Of a DNA stretch of 17,398 bases, positions 1-7,600 are shown piece after piece. Under the pieces are notes generated by a model. It saw only the letters and a program-made list of their open reading frames with translations, ran no database searches and was not told the origin of the DNA. Position numbers and translations under genes: made by a program. The first letter of the stretch is position 1. Each line of letters opens with the position of its first letter. Origin of the DNA: an uncultured Porphyromonadaceae bacterium (GTDB lineage Bacteria > Bacteroidota > Bacteroidia > Bacteroidales > Muribaculaceae). Location: the NCBI GenBank assembly GCA_947176285.1, contig CAMWQF010000024.1:1-17398 (forward strand), written 5' to 3'.

Positions 1-476
1 GACACATATTGCTCTTCACTATTACCAACCATGACAAACCCATCTGCAGATTTTAGTTTATCAAGAGTAGAGATGAAAGTCATATTCTCATAGTCTGTAA
101 TGGATGTCCCAACTTGAGGATTCACATTAGATATCTCCGAAACAACATACAAAGTCTTAAAACCGTGTGAAACTTCCATGGTTACTGTAGTAGAGCCTGA
201 AGTTAGAGAAAAATTCTTGGTTGCTTCGAGTTCCCTTTTTTCATTGAAAACGTGAACTGTAACCTTATTGATTTTCTTTTCCAACTCAGTAGACAACTCA
301 CCTGCCCTTGTATCTTCTACCGACAATCTAAGTTGTATGGTGGCTTTATTGTTTTCCGTTGAGGATGGAAATGACATCATCATGTCAAATGGATTGGCAT
401 CACTTTTGCAGGATGACATCGAAGGTAGCAAAGAAGCAATAATAAGGGCATATGCTGCCAAGTTGAGAATTTTCAT
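1..476 (-). CDS. Fimbrillin-like lipoprotein (FimA/Mfa1 superfamily), 3' end missing
   Basis: The first 158 codons are visible; the gene runs off the left edge. A lipoprotein signal peptide spans residues 1-22 and ends LPSMSSC, making Cys23 the likely lipidated residue. After an Asn/Ser-rich linker comes a beta-strand pattern (ATIQLRLSVEDTRAGELS) followed by KVTVHVFN, which is typical of the N-terminal domain of Bacteroidales fimbrillins (type V pilus subunits or their minor tip proteins). In known type V pilins a trypsin-like protease cleaves after an Arg in this zone before strand exchange; Arg57 in DTRAGE is a candidate here, by inference. The start is the only ATG giving a signal peptide. 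It lies 53 bp downstream of the lepA stop on the same strand, with no convincing promoter in the gap, so readthrough from lepA is possible. It could instead be a minor or anchor subunit, since the C-terminal half is not seen. Confidence 0.75.
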   Translation of the reverse strand, partial: MKILNLAAYALIIASLLPSMSSCKSDANPFDMMMSFPSSTENNKATIQLRLSVEDTRAGELSTELEKKINKVTVHVFNEKRELEATKNFSLTSGSTTVTMEVSHGFKTLYVVSEISNVNPQVGTSITDYENMTFISTLDKLKSADGFVMVGNSEEQYV

Positions 477-529
477 GTTTATTAGATTTTTTGTTATTTC
501 TATCTGCAAATTTGAGGAGAGATAATTAA

Positions 530-2317
530 TCAGTCGAGTTTCAAGACTGCGAGGAAGGCCTTTTGAGGCACCTCTACCCTGCCTATCTGCTTCATGCGCT
601 TCTTTCCTTCTTTCTGCTTCTCAAGAAGTTTTCTTTTACGGGAGATGTCACCACCATAACATTTAGCTGTCACATCCTTACGGACTGCCTTGACAGTTTC
701 TCGAGCAATCACCTTCGTGCCGATAGCTGCCTGAATTGCTATATCGAATTGCTGGCGCGGGATTAGTTCCTTGAGCTTTTCACACATCCTTCTGCCAAAC
801 TTCACACTATTGTCGGCATGAGTCAACGTGGAAAGTGCATCGACACTCTCGCCATTGAGAAGAATATCTAGTTTTACGAGATTTGACGGTCTAAAATCAT
901 GTATATGATAGTCAAAGCTGGCATAACCTTTAGATATAGACTTCAACTTGTCGTAGAAATCAATCACGATCTCACCGAGCGGCATGTCGAAAGTGATCTC
1001 CATACGGTTGCCGGAAATATATTCTTGCTTTATCAGTTCTCCTCTCTTTCCAAGACAGAGAGTCATGATCGGACCTATAAATTCAGCGGCAGTAATGACA
1101 GTGGCACGTATGTATGGTTCTTCAATATGGTCGATAAGAGTAGGATCAGGAAGACCTGAAGGATTATGCACCTCCAATTTGTTTCCTTTCTTATCATAAA
1201 CAAAATAGGACACGTTTGGGACAGTGGTGATCACATCCATATTAAACTCCCTGCCAAGTCTCTCCTGAATAATCTCCATATGGAGCAGTCCAAGGAAACC
1301 GCACCGGAAACCAAACCCAAGGGCTGCAGATGACTCCGGTTGGAAAGTGAGAGAAGCATCATTAAGCTGAAGTTTTTCAAGCGAAGCCCGAAGATTTTCG
1401 AAATCTTCCGGATCTATCGGATATACGCCGGCAAACACCATCGGCTTTACCTCCTCAAAACCTTCGATAGCCTTGTCGCAAGGGCGGTTGACATGGGTGA
1501 TGGTATCACCTACCTTCACCTCCTTAGAAGTCTTTATACCTGAAATAATATATCCGACATTCCCTGCCGAAAGTTCCTTTCGTGGAGAAAGATCAAGTTT
1601 GAGGACTCCAATCTCATCAGCATGATACTCCTTGCCTGTGCTCACGAACTTCACGAAGTCGTCAGTATGGATAGTACCGTTCACAATCTTGAAATAAGCA
1701 ATGATGCCACGGAATGGATTGAATACCGAATCGAAGATGAGAGCCTGAAGAGGAGCTTCCGGATCACCTTTAGGCGCCGGCACTCGTTCAACGATTGCTT
1801 TCAGTATTTCATCAACACCCATACCGGTCTTACCGGAAGCGCGAATAATCTCCGAACGGTCACAACCAAGCAGATCTACAATCTGGTCTTCCACCTCATC
1901 CGGATTAGCACTCTCAAGGTCACACTTATTAATCACCGGTATTATCTCCAAGTCGTTGTCAATAGCCATGTAAAGGTTTGAGATGGTCTGTGCCTGAATA
2001 CCTTGACTGCCGTCGACAATAAGCAATGCTCCTTCGCATGCAGCTATAGAGCGAGACACCTCATAAGAAAAATCCACGTGCCCCGGAGTGTCAATAAGGT
2101 TTAGAGTGTAATGTTCGCCATCAAGCGCATAGTCCATTTGTATGGCATGGCTTTTTATTGTAATACCACGCTCACGCTCCAGGTCCATATCGTCAAGGAC
2201 TTGAGCTTCCATATCTTTAGCAGCGATAGTATTGGTGCGTTCCAAAAGGCGGTCGGCAAGTGTAGACTTGCCATGGTCAATATGAGCTATAATGCAAAAG
2301 TTGCGTATATTTTTCAT
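530..2317 (-). CDS. lepA: Elongation factor 4 (LepA), ribosome back-translocase GTPase
   Basis: A complete 595-residue LepA/EF4, the usual length. LepA is a translational GTPase that binds the ribosome, promotes reverse translocation and helps ribosome assembly and translation under ionic stress. The G1 P-loop AHIDHGKST is at residues 11-19, DTPGH at 76-80 and NKCD at 130-133. The EF-G-like domains II, III and V and the LepA-specific C-terminal domain follow, ending in FLAVLKLD. The start is set at the ATG giving MKNIRNFCIIAHIDHGKS, which matches Bacteroides LepA. A TTG two codons upstream (2321-2323) is in frame, but it sits in the arm of an inverted repeat and adds nothing conserved. The gene lies 60 bp downstream of the C11 peptidase stop but has its own promoter in that gap. 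A fimbrillin gene follows on the same strand. Confidence 0.97.
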   Translation of the reverse strand: MKNIRNFCIIAHIDHGKSTLADRLLERTNTIAAKDMEAQVLDDMDLERERGITIKSHAIQMDYALDGEHYTLNLIDTPGHVDFSYEVSRSIAACEGALLIVDGSQGIQAQTISNLYMAIDNDLEIIPVINKCDLESANPDEVEDQIVDLLGCDRSEIIRASGKTGMGVDEILKAIVERVPAPKGDPEAPLQALIFDSVFNPFRGIIAYFKIVNGTIHTDDFVKFVSTGKEYHADEIGVLKLDLSPRKELSAGNVGYIISGIKTSKEVKVGDTITHVNRPCDKAIEGFEEVKPMVFAGVYPIDPEDFENLRASLEKLQLNDASLTFQPESSAALGFGFRCGFLGLLHMEIIQERLGREFNMDVITTVPNVSYFVYDKKGNKLEVHNPSGLPDPTLIDHIEEPYIRATVITAAEFIGPIMTLCLGKRGELIKQEYISGNRMEITFDMPLGEIVIDFYDKLKSISKGYASFDYHIHDFRPSNLVKLDILLNGESVDALSTLTHADNSVKFGRRMCEKLKELIPRQQFDIAIQAAIGTKVIARETVKAVRKDVTAKCYGGDISRKRKLLEKQKEGKKRMKQIGRVEVPQKAFLAVLKLD

Positions 2318-2321
2318 CTTC

Positions 2322-2352
2322 AAATCGTAAATAGGCTACAAATTTACGATTT
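2322..2352. repeat. Perfect 11-bp inverted repeat over the lepA -7 box
   Basis: The arms AAATCGTAAAT (2322-2332) and ATTTACGATTT (2342-2352) are exact reverse complements, separated by nine bases. On the lepA strand the upstream arm overlaps the TAAATTTG -7 box, and the other arm ends four bases before the ATG. The geometry fits an operator whose bound repressor would cover the -7 box and start site. Because the likely transcription start falls in the spacer, only one arm would be in the mRNA, so an RNA hairpin is less likely for this promoter. For transcripts reading through from the C11 gene, the whole hairpin would lie just before the lepA start codon. Confidence 0.65.
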
Positions 2353-2370
2353 TTTTCCAATATACGCAAA
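2339..2370 (-). promoter_or_regulatory. lepA promoter, Bacteroides type (-33 TTTG, -7 TAAATTTG)
   Basis: On the minus strand a TTTG (2370-2367) is followed by exactly 20 bp and then TAAATTTG (2346-2339), a full match to the Bacteroides consensus TTTG-N19-21-TAnnTTTG. Transcription should begin a few bases beyond 2339, giving a leader of roughly 15 nt before the lepA ATG at 2317. The spacer holds a run of seven A residues. The promoter lies wholly in the gap between the C11 peptidase stop and lepA, so lepA need not depend on the upstream gene. Confidence 0.8.
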
Positions 2371-2377
2371 TTTTCTT

Positions 2378-3586
2378 TTATGGAAGTGTTGCAAGGTACC
2401 AGTCGAGGGACTTGTAGTAAGTTTCGGTCAAAGAGGTCGAAGAACTGGGAAAGTAGCACGAAAGACCGGAATATATTTCCGGATCGAAAGCATTTGGCCT
2501 ATTGTTGAAATCTTTGGTGCCGCATCCTGCATAGACTGTGATGTCCTTAAGAGATTTGTCAAAAGCATCCGACAATGTCTTTGAATGAGGGTCTTTCTCA
2601 TCAAGATATTTTTTCGTAAATTGTCCGAAATCATACATTGGAGTCTTGAGTCTGCTATAGTTTTGAATTCCTGAAGCTGACTCCGGTCTTTTACCGTAGG
2701 CATATATATCTGAGGCAGCCTTAGCCAACTGCTCAAGACCATCAGTCTTCATTACCGTCACTGTCACTGCCACATTTTGATTGTTGTAATAATCAAAGAA
2801 TGCTTGACCGGCTGCTGCAAGTTTTGGAGTGGGAGCAGCGAGGAAAGGAAGCGTCTCATCATAATTCATACCCGGACTCCAGTCTTCGGTAGGATATCCT
2901 CCGATATAGTCACATTTATTGCGTAACTGATATACGGTCTCCACCCCCATCATATAGCAACAGTCAAACCATATATAGTCAAACATACCCTCCGGGAGTG
3001 CTTCAGCAAGTTCATCAATGTCGCAATAGTCTGTGACTCCCTGATATTTGTCTGAGCCATAACTTTTCTGTATTTGAGACACTCCAGATGATGATGGAGT
3101 TTCATGGTCAGAGAAATTAGGCACCCATCCCGTACCATGACTCCAAAATACAAGTCCATATTTATCGGCAGGAGCCTCATCCTTTAGGTCTGCATATACC
3201 TGGCGCATTCTTTCCGGGTCGGTAGAAAATCTATTACGGTCGTAAGAGCGTAAATCCTTGAACCCCAAATTTCCGGAATCATCTTGAGTCAGTTCGGAGA
3301 GTGTCGCTTCGGTAGCAGATTGTGACGCTACGCTATATAGAAGCACACGGACATCAGAGCCGAGTCCATCAATAGAAGGAGCAGCCTGGATCATCTCATT
3401 TTTATCATCTCTTAGATAAGAAGCCAAGTTATTAGATGCTACAGCATATATCAGGACTGTACGCTTTGCATTATCTTTAGCACCTACCGGTTTAACAGGT
3501 TCATTCTCCTTTTCGCCGGAACAGGAAAGACCGGATGTAGAGCATAGCAACGCCCAAGAAAACAGTATTATCAAAAATCTATTCAT
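2378..3586 (-). CDS. Clostripain-family (C11) cysteine peptidase lipoprotein
   Basis: A complete 402-residue protein. A hydrophobic leader (residues 3-21) ends GLSC, so Cys22 is probably lipidated. The next residues SGEKENEP are acidic, resembling the Bacteroidota surface-export signal, so exposure on the outer face is likely (inference). The peptidase domain covers roughly 40-400. VLIYAVASNNL opens it, the catalytic His is H150 in FWSHGTGW, and the catalytic Cys is C210 in FDCCYMMG, which aligns with the D-A-C-L-M motif of clostripain and of C11 peptidases from gut Bacteroidales. Family members cleave after Lys or Arg and often self-process between the His and the Cys; K174 and K180 lie in that interval. 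The substrate is unknown: host or dietary protein, or a maturing surface protein. The gene precedes lepA on the same strand and diverges from rprX. The dyad is intact, so it is probably active. Confidence 0.9.
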   Translation of the reverse strand: MNRFLIILFSWALLCSTSGLSCSGEKENEPVKPVGAKDNAKRTVLIYAVASNNLASYLRDDKNEMIQAAPSIDGLGSDVRVLLYSVASQSATEATLSELTQDDSGNLGFKDLRSYDRNRFSTDPERMRQVYADLKDEAPADKYGLVFWSHGTGWVPNFSDHETPSSSGVSQIQKSYGSDKYQGVTDYCDIDELAEALPEGMFDYIWFDCCYMMGVETVYQLRNKCDYIGGYPTEDWSPGMNYDETLPFLAAPTPKLAAAGQAFFDYYNNQNVAVTVTVMKTDGLEQLAKAASDIYAYGKRPESASGIQNYSRLKTPMYDFGQFTKKYLDEKDPHSKTLSDAFDKSLKDITVYAGCGTKDFNNRPNAFDPEIYSGLSCYFPSSSTSLTETYYKSLDWYLATLP

Positions 3587-3781
3587 ATATGTATTTAGTC
3601 TCTCTATATTTATATATATGGCAAAACCATGAATAAATAACGGAATATCAGCCGAATTATTGCGATGTTTTAAAGTAAACTTATATTTTCGAATAAGTGT
3701 ATAATGAGCAAAGTAATGAACTATGTAGGTACAATATGTGTTAAATTTTAGTAAAAATCAAAAATTATCTTAACTAATAAT
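3587..3781. other. Divergent intergenic region between the C11 peptidase and rprX
   Basis: This 195-bp AT-rich gap must hold the promoters for two divergent genes. No full TTTG-N20-TAnnTTTG match is seen on either strand. The best plus-strand candidates are TATTTTCG at 3684-3691 and a TAAATTTT just before rprX, each one base off the -7 consensus and without a good -33 box. A short dyad ATGG-CAAAA-CCAT lies near 3619-3631, nearer the peptidase gene. No small gene is visible. Confidence 0.4.
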
Positions 3782-5284
3782 ATGAAAAAATCCATTATAT
3801 GGCTTCTAACTATAGTGATGGGAATCACTTTCTGCGCTTTACTATATTTTCAAATCACCTACCTTGAAAATATGGTGAAGATGCGTGAGTCACAATTCAC
3901 TGAAAATGCCATGCACTCGATTTATGGAACCGTCGGAGTGCTTGAAAGACGAGAGACCATGCATTTCTTGCAAGAAGATATCAGGATGCTGAGCCAGACG
4001 TATGATGACACAGATGAAGCATCTCTAAATGAGCTCCTTTCTTCAGAGGAATTGTTTCCAATTCCTCAAAACAACAAGAATCAGGTGATCACATATCCGC
4101 ATCCTACTGAAAAAATTGAAAAACGCTATCTTGATCTTCAAAATACCATCTGGGAGCAATATATCTACCAGCGCGGTTTGCTCAACGAAGTGATATTGTC
4201 AATTCTATATGACGGTGCCAGACGTCCGGTGCTTGAACGTGCCGATTCCGACACGATCCGAAAGGTACTTTCAATAGAACTTGCCAATAACGGACTGGAT
4301 GTTCCATTCAGTTTTGCAATCACCGACAATAACACCATCGTTTTCTCGACAGACGACTATAATCCGGACTTAAATGAAAAACAGATATATAGTGCCCGGC
4401 TCTTTCCGAATTCCAACAGTCGCTATGAACTGAAAGTGGAATTCCCAACGAAAGCAAACTATATATATTCTTCAGTAAGATTTGTCATTCCTACCCTCGC
4501 ACTCTCGATCTTGCTTCTCGCCATTTTCATCTTCACAATGATATTGGCTTTCCGGCAGAAAAAATTGGGAGAGATGAAAACAGACTTCATTAATAATATG
4601 ACACATGAACTTAAGACACCAATCTCCACAATATCTCTTGCTGCTCAGATGCTCAACGATGATTCTGTAAGAAAATCACCGGAGACGCTTCATCACATCT
4701 CAGAAGTGATCAATGCTGAATCAAAGCGACTGAGGTTTCAAGTAGAGAAAGTGCTTCAGATGTCAGTATTCGACAATAGCACCAGGGCACTGAACTTTAC
4801 GATCGTGGATGCCAACAAGATAATAGCAAGCGTGGTTTCTACTTTCAAGTTGAAAGTAGAACGCTTTGGAGGAAGCCTTAGTTTCATCAACGATGCCGAC
4901 GAGGCAATGGTGAGAGTGGATGAAATGCAGTTTACGAATGTGATATTCAACTTGCTTGACAATGCTGTGAAGTATCGCAATGAAGATGTGGAGCCTGAAT
5001 TGAGTGTCACTACAGCCGACGCAAGCAACCACATGCTTCGAATCTCCATAAAAGACAACGGCATCGGAATGAGAAAGGAAGACCTCAAGAAAATTTTCGA
5101 GAAATTTTATAGAGTACACACCGGCAATCGCCACGATGTGAAAGGATTTGGCCTCGGATTGGCTTATGTGCACAGGATGGTGAACGTATTCGGTGGCAAT
5201 ATCACAGTGGAATCAGAGTTAGGTAAAGGCTCAGAATTCACCATTTTACTTCCTCTTGCAGATCCCGAAAAAGAAAATGATTAA
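3782..5284 (+). CDS. rprX: Sensor histidine kinase RprX
   Basis: A 500-residue membrane histidine kinase, partner of the adjacent RprY. Transmembrane helix 1 is at about 5-24. A periplasmic sensor region of about 205 residues has no recognised ligand fold. Helix 2 is at about 234-256 and is followed directly by the HisKA helix with phosphoacceptor H275 in NNMTHELKTP. The ATPase domain has the N box NLLDNAVKY (N390, N394), the G1 box DNGIGM (425-430), an F box near KIFEKFYR and the G2 box GFGLGLA (455-461). There is no PAS or HAMP domain. All catalytic motifs are intact. RprX/RprY was first found in Bacteroides fragilis, where RprX affected tetracycline efflux and porin expression when moved into E. 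coli. In Bacteroidales the pair is highly conserved and linked to envelope and oxidative stress. The signal sensed here is unknown. Confidence 0.9.
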   Translation: MKKSIIWLLTIVMGITFCALLYFQITYLENMVKMRESQFTENAMHSIYGTVGVLERRETMHFLQEDIRMLSQTYDDTDEASLNELLSSEELFPIPQNNKNQVITYPHPTEKIEKRYLDLQNTIWEQYIYQRGLLNEVILSILYDGARRPVLERADSDTIRKVLSIELANNGLDVPFSFAITDNNTIVFSTDDYNPDLNEKQIYSARLFPNSNSRYELKVEFPTKANYIYSSVRFVIPTLALSILLLAIFIFTMILAFRQKKLGEMKTDFINNMTHELKTPISTISLAAQMLNDDSVRKSPETLHHISEVINAESKRLRFQVEKVLQMSVFDNSTRALNFTIVDANKIIASVVSTFKLKVERFGGSLSFINDADEAMVRVDEMQFTNVIFNLLDNAVKYRNEDVEPELSVTTADASNHMLRISIKDNGIGMRKEDLKKIFEKFYRVHTGNRHDVKGFGLGLAYVHRMVNVFGGNITVESELGKGSEFTILLPLADPEKEND

Positions 5285-5436
5285 AAAAAATTGACATTTT
5301 AAAAGGAATAATTGCAATTAAAGCGTTTATATAGTAAGACTGATTTGGACATAAGAAAAAATGGACAAAAAAGTGTTAAAGGAAATAACTAATAAAGAAC
5401 TAAATAATTTTAATTTAATACTCAAAATATTAAGCC
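5285..5436 (+). other. rprX-rprY intergenic region with a 12-bp palindrome
   Basis: A 152-bp, very AT-rich gap inside a kinase-regulator pair, wide enough for a separate rprY promoter. It holds a perfect 12-bp palindrome, TAATTGCAATTA (5309-5320), a candidate protein-binding site. No terminator hairpin and no full Bacteroides promoter match were found. Confidence 0.4.
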
Positions 5437-6135
5437 ATGGAAGAAAAAATAAAAATACTTCTCTGCGAAGATGATGAGAATCTCGGCATGCTCCTTAGAG
5501 AGTTTCTTCAAGCAAAAGGATTCAATGCAGATCTTTTTCCTGACGGAGAAAAAGGATATAAGGCGTTTCTAAAAGGTAAATATGACCTTTGCGTACTTGA
5601 CGTGATGATGCCTAAAAAAGACGGTTTCACTCTCGCTCAGGAAATCCGCAATGTTAACGCTGAAGTGCCTATCGTTTTCCTTACAGCCAAAAATCTTAAG
5701 GAAGATGTGCTGGAAGGCTTCAAACTTGGAGCCGACGACTATATCACTAAACCCTTCTCAATGGAAGAACTTGTAGTCCGTATCGATGCCATCTTGCGCC
5801 GTGTGAAAGGGAAGAAAGACCGCGACGTGACAGAGTTCCGTATCGGAAAATTCATATTCGACACCCAGAAACAGGTGCTTATTTCAGATGATTCAACTCA
5901 GAAACTGACAACCAAGGAATCTGAACTTTTGGGTCTTCTTTGCTCCCATGTCAACGACATTCTTGAGCGAAACTATGCTTTGAAGACCATCTGGGTAGAT
6001 GACAACTATTTCAATGCCCGCTCAATGGACGTATATATTACAAAGTTGAGAAAACTCTTGAAGTCAGACCCGGCTATCGAGATTATCAACATCCACGGCA
6101 AGGGCTATAAACTCATCGCTCCTACAGAAGATTGA
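5437..6135 (+). CDS. rprY: Response regulator RprY (OmpR/PhoB family)
   Basis: A 232-residue DNA-binding response regulator. The receiver domain (about 6-118) carries the acidic pocket E11-D12-D13, phosphoacceptor D55 in CVLDVMMPK, T83 in FLTAK and K105 in DYITKPFS. A winged-helix effector domain follows (about 132-228), with a recognition-helix region around YFNARSMDVYITKLRKLL and the terminal wing IHGKGYKLI. The sequence is close to what I recall of RprY from Bacteroides and Porphyromonas, especially LLCEDDENLGMLLREFLQAK and the whole effector end. It should be phosphorylated by RprX and act as a transcriptional regulator. In Porphyromonas gingivalis RprY has been reported to be needed for oxidative stress defence, which fits the superoxide dismutase gene 1.6 kb downstream, but control of that gene is only inferred. 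The acyltransferase starts 17 bp after the stop. Confidence 0.95.
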   Translation: MEEKIKILLCEDDENLGMLLREFLQAKGFNADLFPDGEKGYKAFLKGKYDLCVLDVMMPKKDGFTLAQEIRNVNAEVPIVFLTAKNLKEDVLEGFKLGADDYITKPFSMEELVVRIDAILRRVKGKKDRDVTEFRIGKFIFDTQKQVLISDDSTQKLTTKESELLGLLCSHVNDILERNYALKTIWVDDNYFNARSMDVYITKLRKLLKSDPAIEIINIHGKGYKLIAPTED

Positions 6136-6152
6136 ATTTGCCTCTCGCACTC

Positions 6153-6911
6153 ATGAAGATACTCTATAGAATATATCAGTGGCTGATAGCAGCTCCAATC
6201 TTTATTGTAGCCACTTTCATCACCGCCATCATTACCTTAATAGGATGCGCTATTGGCAAACCTGAATTCTGGGGATATTGGCCACCACATTATTGGAGCC
6301 GCTTTTGCTGCTTTATTGCCGGAGTTAGGGTTACTGTGAAAGGACGTGAAAACATCGACAAAAATACGTCGTATGTATTCACAGCCAATCATCAGGGTGC
6401 ATTCGACATATGGTCGGTATATGGATATCTCAACCATAATTTCATCTGGATGATGAAACAGGAGTTGGAAAAGATCTTCATGGTGGGCTGGGCATGCAAG
6501 AAAGCCGGTAATGTCTATGTAGACGACCAACACATAGCCAACATCCGCCACACCATAGAAGAGGCTGAAAAGCAATTGAAGGGTGGTCGCTCGATAGTCA
6601 TTTTCCCTGAGGGGAGCCGCTCATGGGATGGAAAGATGATTCCTTTCAAGAGAGGAGCATTCATGCTGGCTGCAGAATTCCGTCTACCTGTGGTGCCAAT
6701 CACGATCGACGGCAGTTTCAAAGCAATGCCACGATTTACGTATAATATCCGCCCAACCCGGATCACCCTAACTATCCACAAACCAATCATTCCGGGCGAA
6801 AAAGGGTTCAACACAAAGGTGCTGATGGCACAATGCCGCGAAGCCATTGAATCTGCCCTTCCTGAAGAAGACAAAGGAATGTCTACTGAAGAAATTAGGA
6901 TTAAGGAGTAA
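6153..6911 (+). CDS. plsC: 1-acyl-sn-glycerol-3-phosphate acyltransferase (PlsC family)
   Basis: A 252-residue membrane-bound acyltransferase that should transfer an acyl group to lysophosphatidic acid to make phosphatidic acid in the inner leaflet of the cytoplasmic membrane. A hydrophobic helix at about 10-34 anchors it. The catalytic H(X4)D motif is NHQGAFD, with H80 and D85. The substrate-phosphate motif is FPEGSRS (151-157), and the later block PVVPITIDGS (179-188) also fits the family. The start is set at the ATG, 17 bp after rprY. A TTG at 6132 that overlaps the rprY stop would add seven residues and is not favoured. The small gap suggests cotranscription with rprY, and the divergent ThiE-like gene follows 37 bp later. 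Some Bacteroidota members of this family use ornithine-lipid or other lyso substrates, so the exact acceptor is not certain. Confidence 0.9.
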   Translation: MKILYRIYQWLIAAPIFIVATFITAIITLIGCAIGKPEFWGYWPPHYWSRFCCFIAGVRVTVKGRENIDKNTSYVFTANHQGAFDIWSVYGYLNHNFIWMMKQELEKIFMVGWACKKAGNVYVDDQHIANIRHTIEEAEKQLKGGRSIVIFPEGSRSWDGKMIPFKRGAFMLAAEFRLPVVPITIDGSFKAMPRFTYNIRPTRITLTIHKPIIPGEKGFNTKVLMAQCREAIESALPEEDKGMSTEEIRIKE

Positions 6912-6948
6912 TCGTGGAGTGACAACGGAACCTTAAATTTTAATACTT

Positions 6949-7584
6949 ATGTTACAATATATTACTGACTCCAACTCCAAAAGGAGTGTGGAAGATCAAA
7001 TAAAAGAAGTGTTGGCAGCCGGAGGAAATTGGATCACTATAGATCCTGCCGGAATGACCGATGACCAGATAAAGGCACTCGTAGATAAAATCATGCCACT
7101 ATGCCTTGAGAAGGAGGCTTTTCTTCTTATCAAAGACAATGTAGCACTTGCTAAGGAAATGAATATCGGGGGTGTAGTGCTTAGCAAAGGTAGCGGAGAA
7201 TTTCCCTCTCATGCCAGAATGACCCTCGGCGCAGCTGCTGTGATAGGTGTTGAGGTCTACACTGTCGACGATATTGCAGCCCTCAAGGGTCTTGACGTAG
7301 ACTATGTCGTGATGACTCCCTATAAGGGAACGGCAGATGCTCTTGACATAGACGGAATCAAAAATCTTTGCAGTTATATGGAAGAGAAAGAGTTGGAACT
7401 TCCGCGTGTAGCCGCAGGAGGAGTGGCATACGATGATATTGCCCCGCTTATGGAAGCAGGATGCAATGGAGTGGCTATGTCTGAAGCGATTGCAGATGCA
7501 TCTGACATAGCGGGAGAAACGAAAAAAGCCATCTCACTTCTCAAAAAATATGAAAAAGAAGAAGAAGCCGCTATCAACGATTAA
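6949..7584 (+). CDS. Divergent ThiE/TenI-like TIM-barrel protein
   Basis: A 211-residue protein with the overall pattern of the thiamine-phosphate synthase/TenI family. It opens with LQYITD, has LIKDNVALA (60-68) where ThiE has the I-N-D segment, and ends with the phosphate-cup strands VAAGGV (154-159) and GVAMSEAI (174-181). The substrate-pocket motifs differ from ThiE: the QLREK-type stretch is replaced by ITIDPAG (29-35), the HVGQ-type strand by VVLS (76-79), and the GPxFPTxTK loop by TPYKGTAD (123-130). The phosphate-binding end of the barrel is therefore kept, while residues that hold the pyrimidine and pyrophosphate are lost. No other thiamine gene is nearby. A role other than thiamine-phosphate synthesis, perhaps TenI-like or regulatory, is likely, but no function can be assigned. 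The C-terminus is a charged tail. It probably lies in one transcript with the acyltransferase. Confidence 0.7.
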   Translation: MLQYITDSNSKRSVEDQIKEVLAAGGNWITIDPAGMTDDQIKALVDKIMPLCLEKEAFLLIKDNVALAKEMNIGGVVLSKGSGEFPSHARMTLGAAAVIGVEVYTVDDIAALKGLDVDYVVMTPYKGTADALDIDGIKNLCSYMEEKELELPRVAAGGVAYDDIAPLMEAGCNGVAMSEAIADASDIAGETKKAISLLKKYEKEEEAAIND

Positions 7585-7600
7585 TTATAGTTCTCCCCCG

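Noticed and set aside
2321..2323. TTG as the lepA start
   Set aside because: It adds only two residues, lies in the arm of the inverted repeat, and the ATG two codons later gives the conserved N-terminus.
2111..2584. 157-residue plus-strand open frame spanning the start of lepA and the end of the C11 gene
   Set aside because: It lies antisense to two well-supported genes and shows no recognisable domain.
6132..6152. TTG start for the acyltransferase, overlapping the rprY stop
   Set aside because: The ATG at 6153 gives a natural membrane-anchored N-terminus, and the extra residues have no conserved feature.
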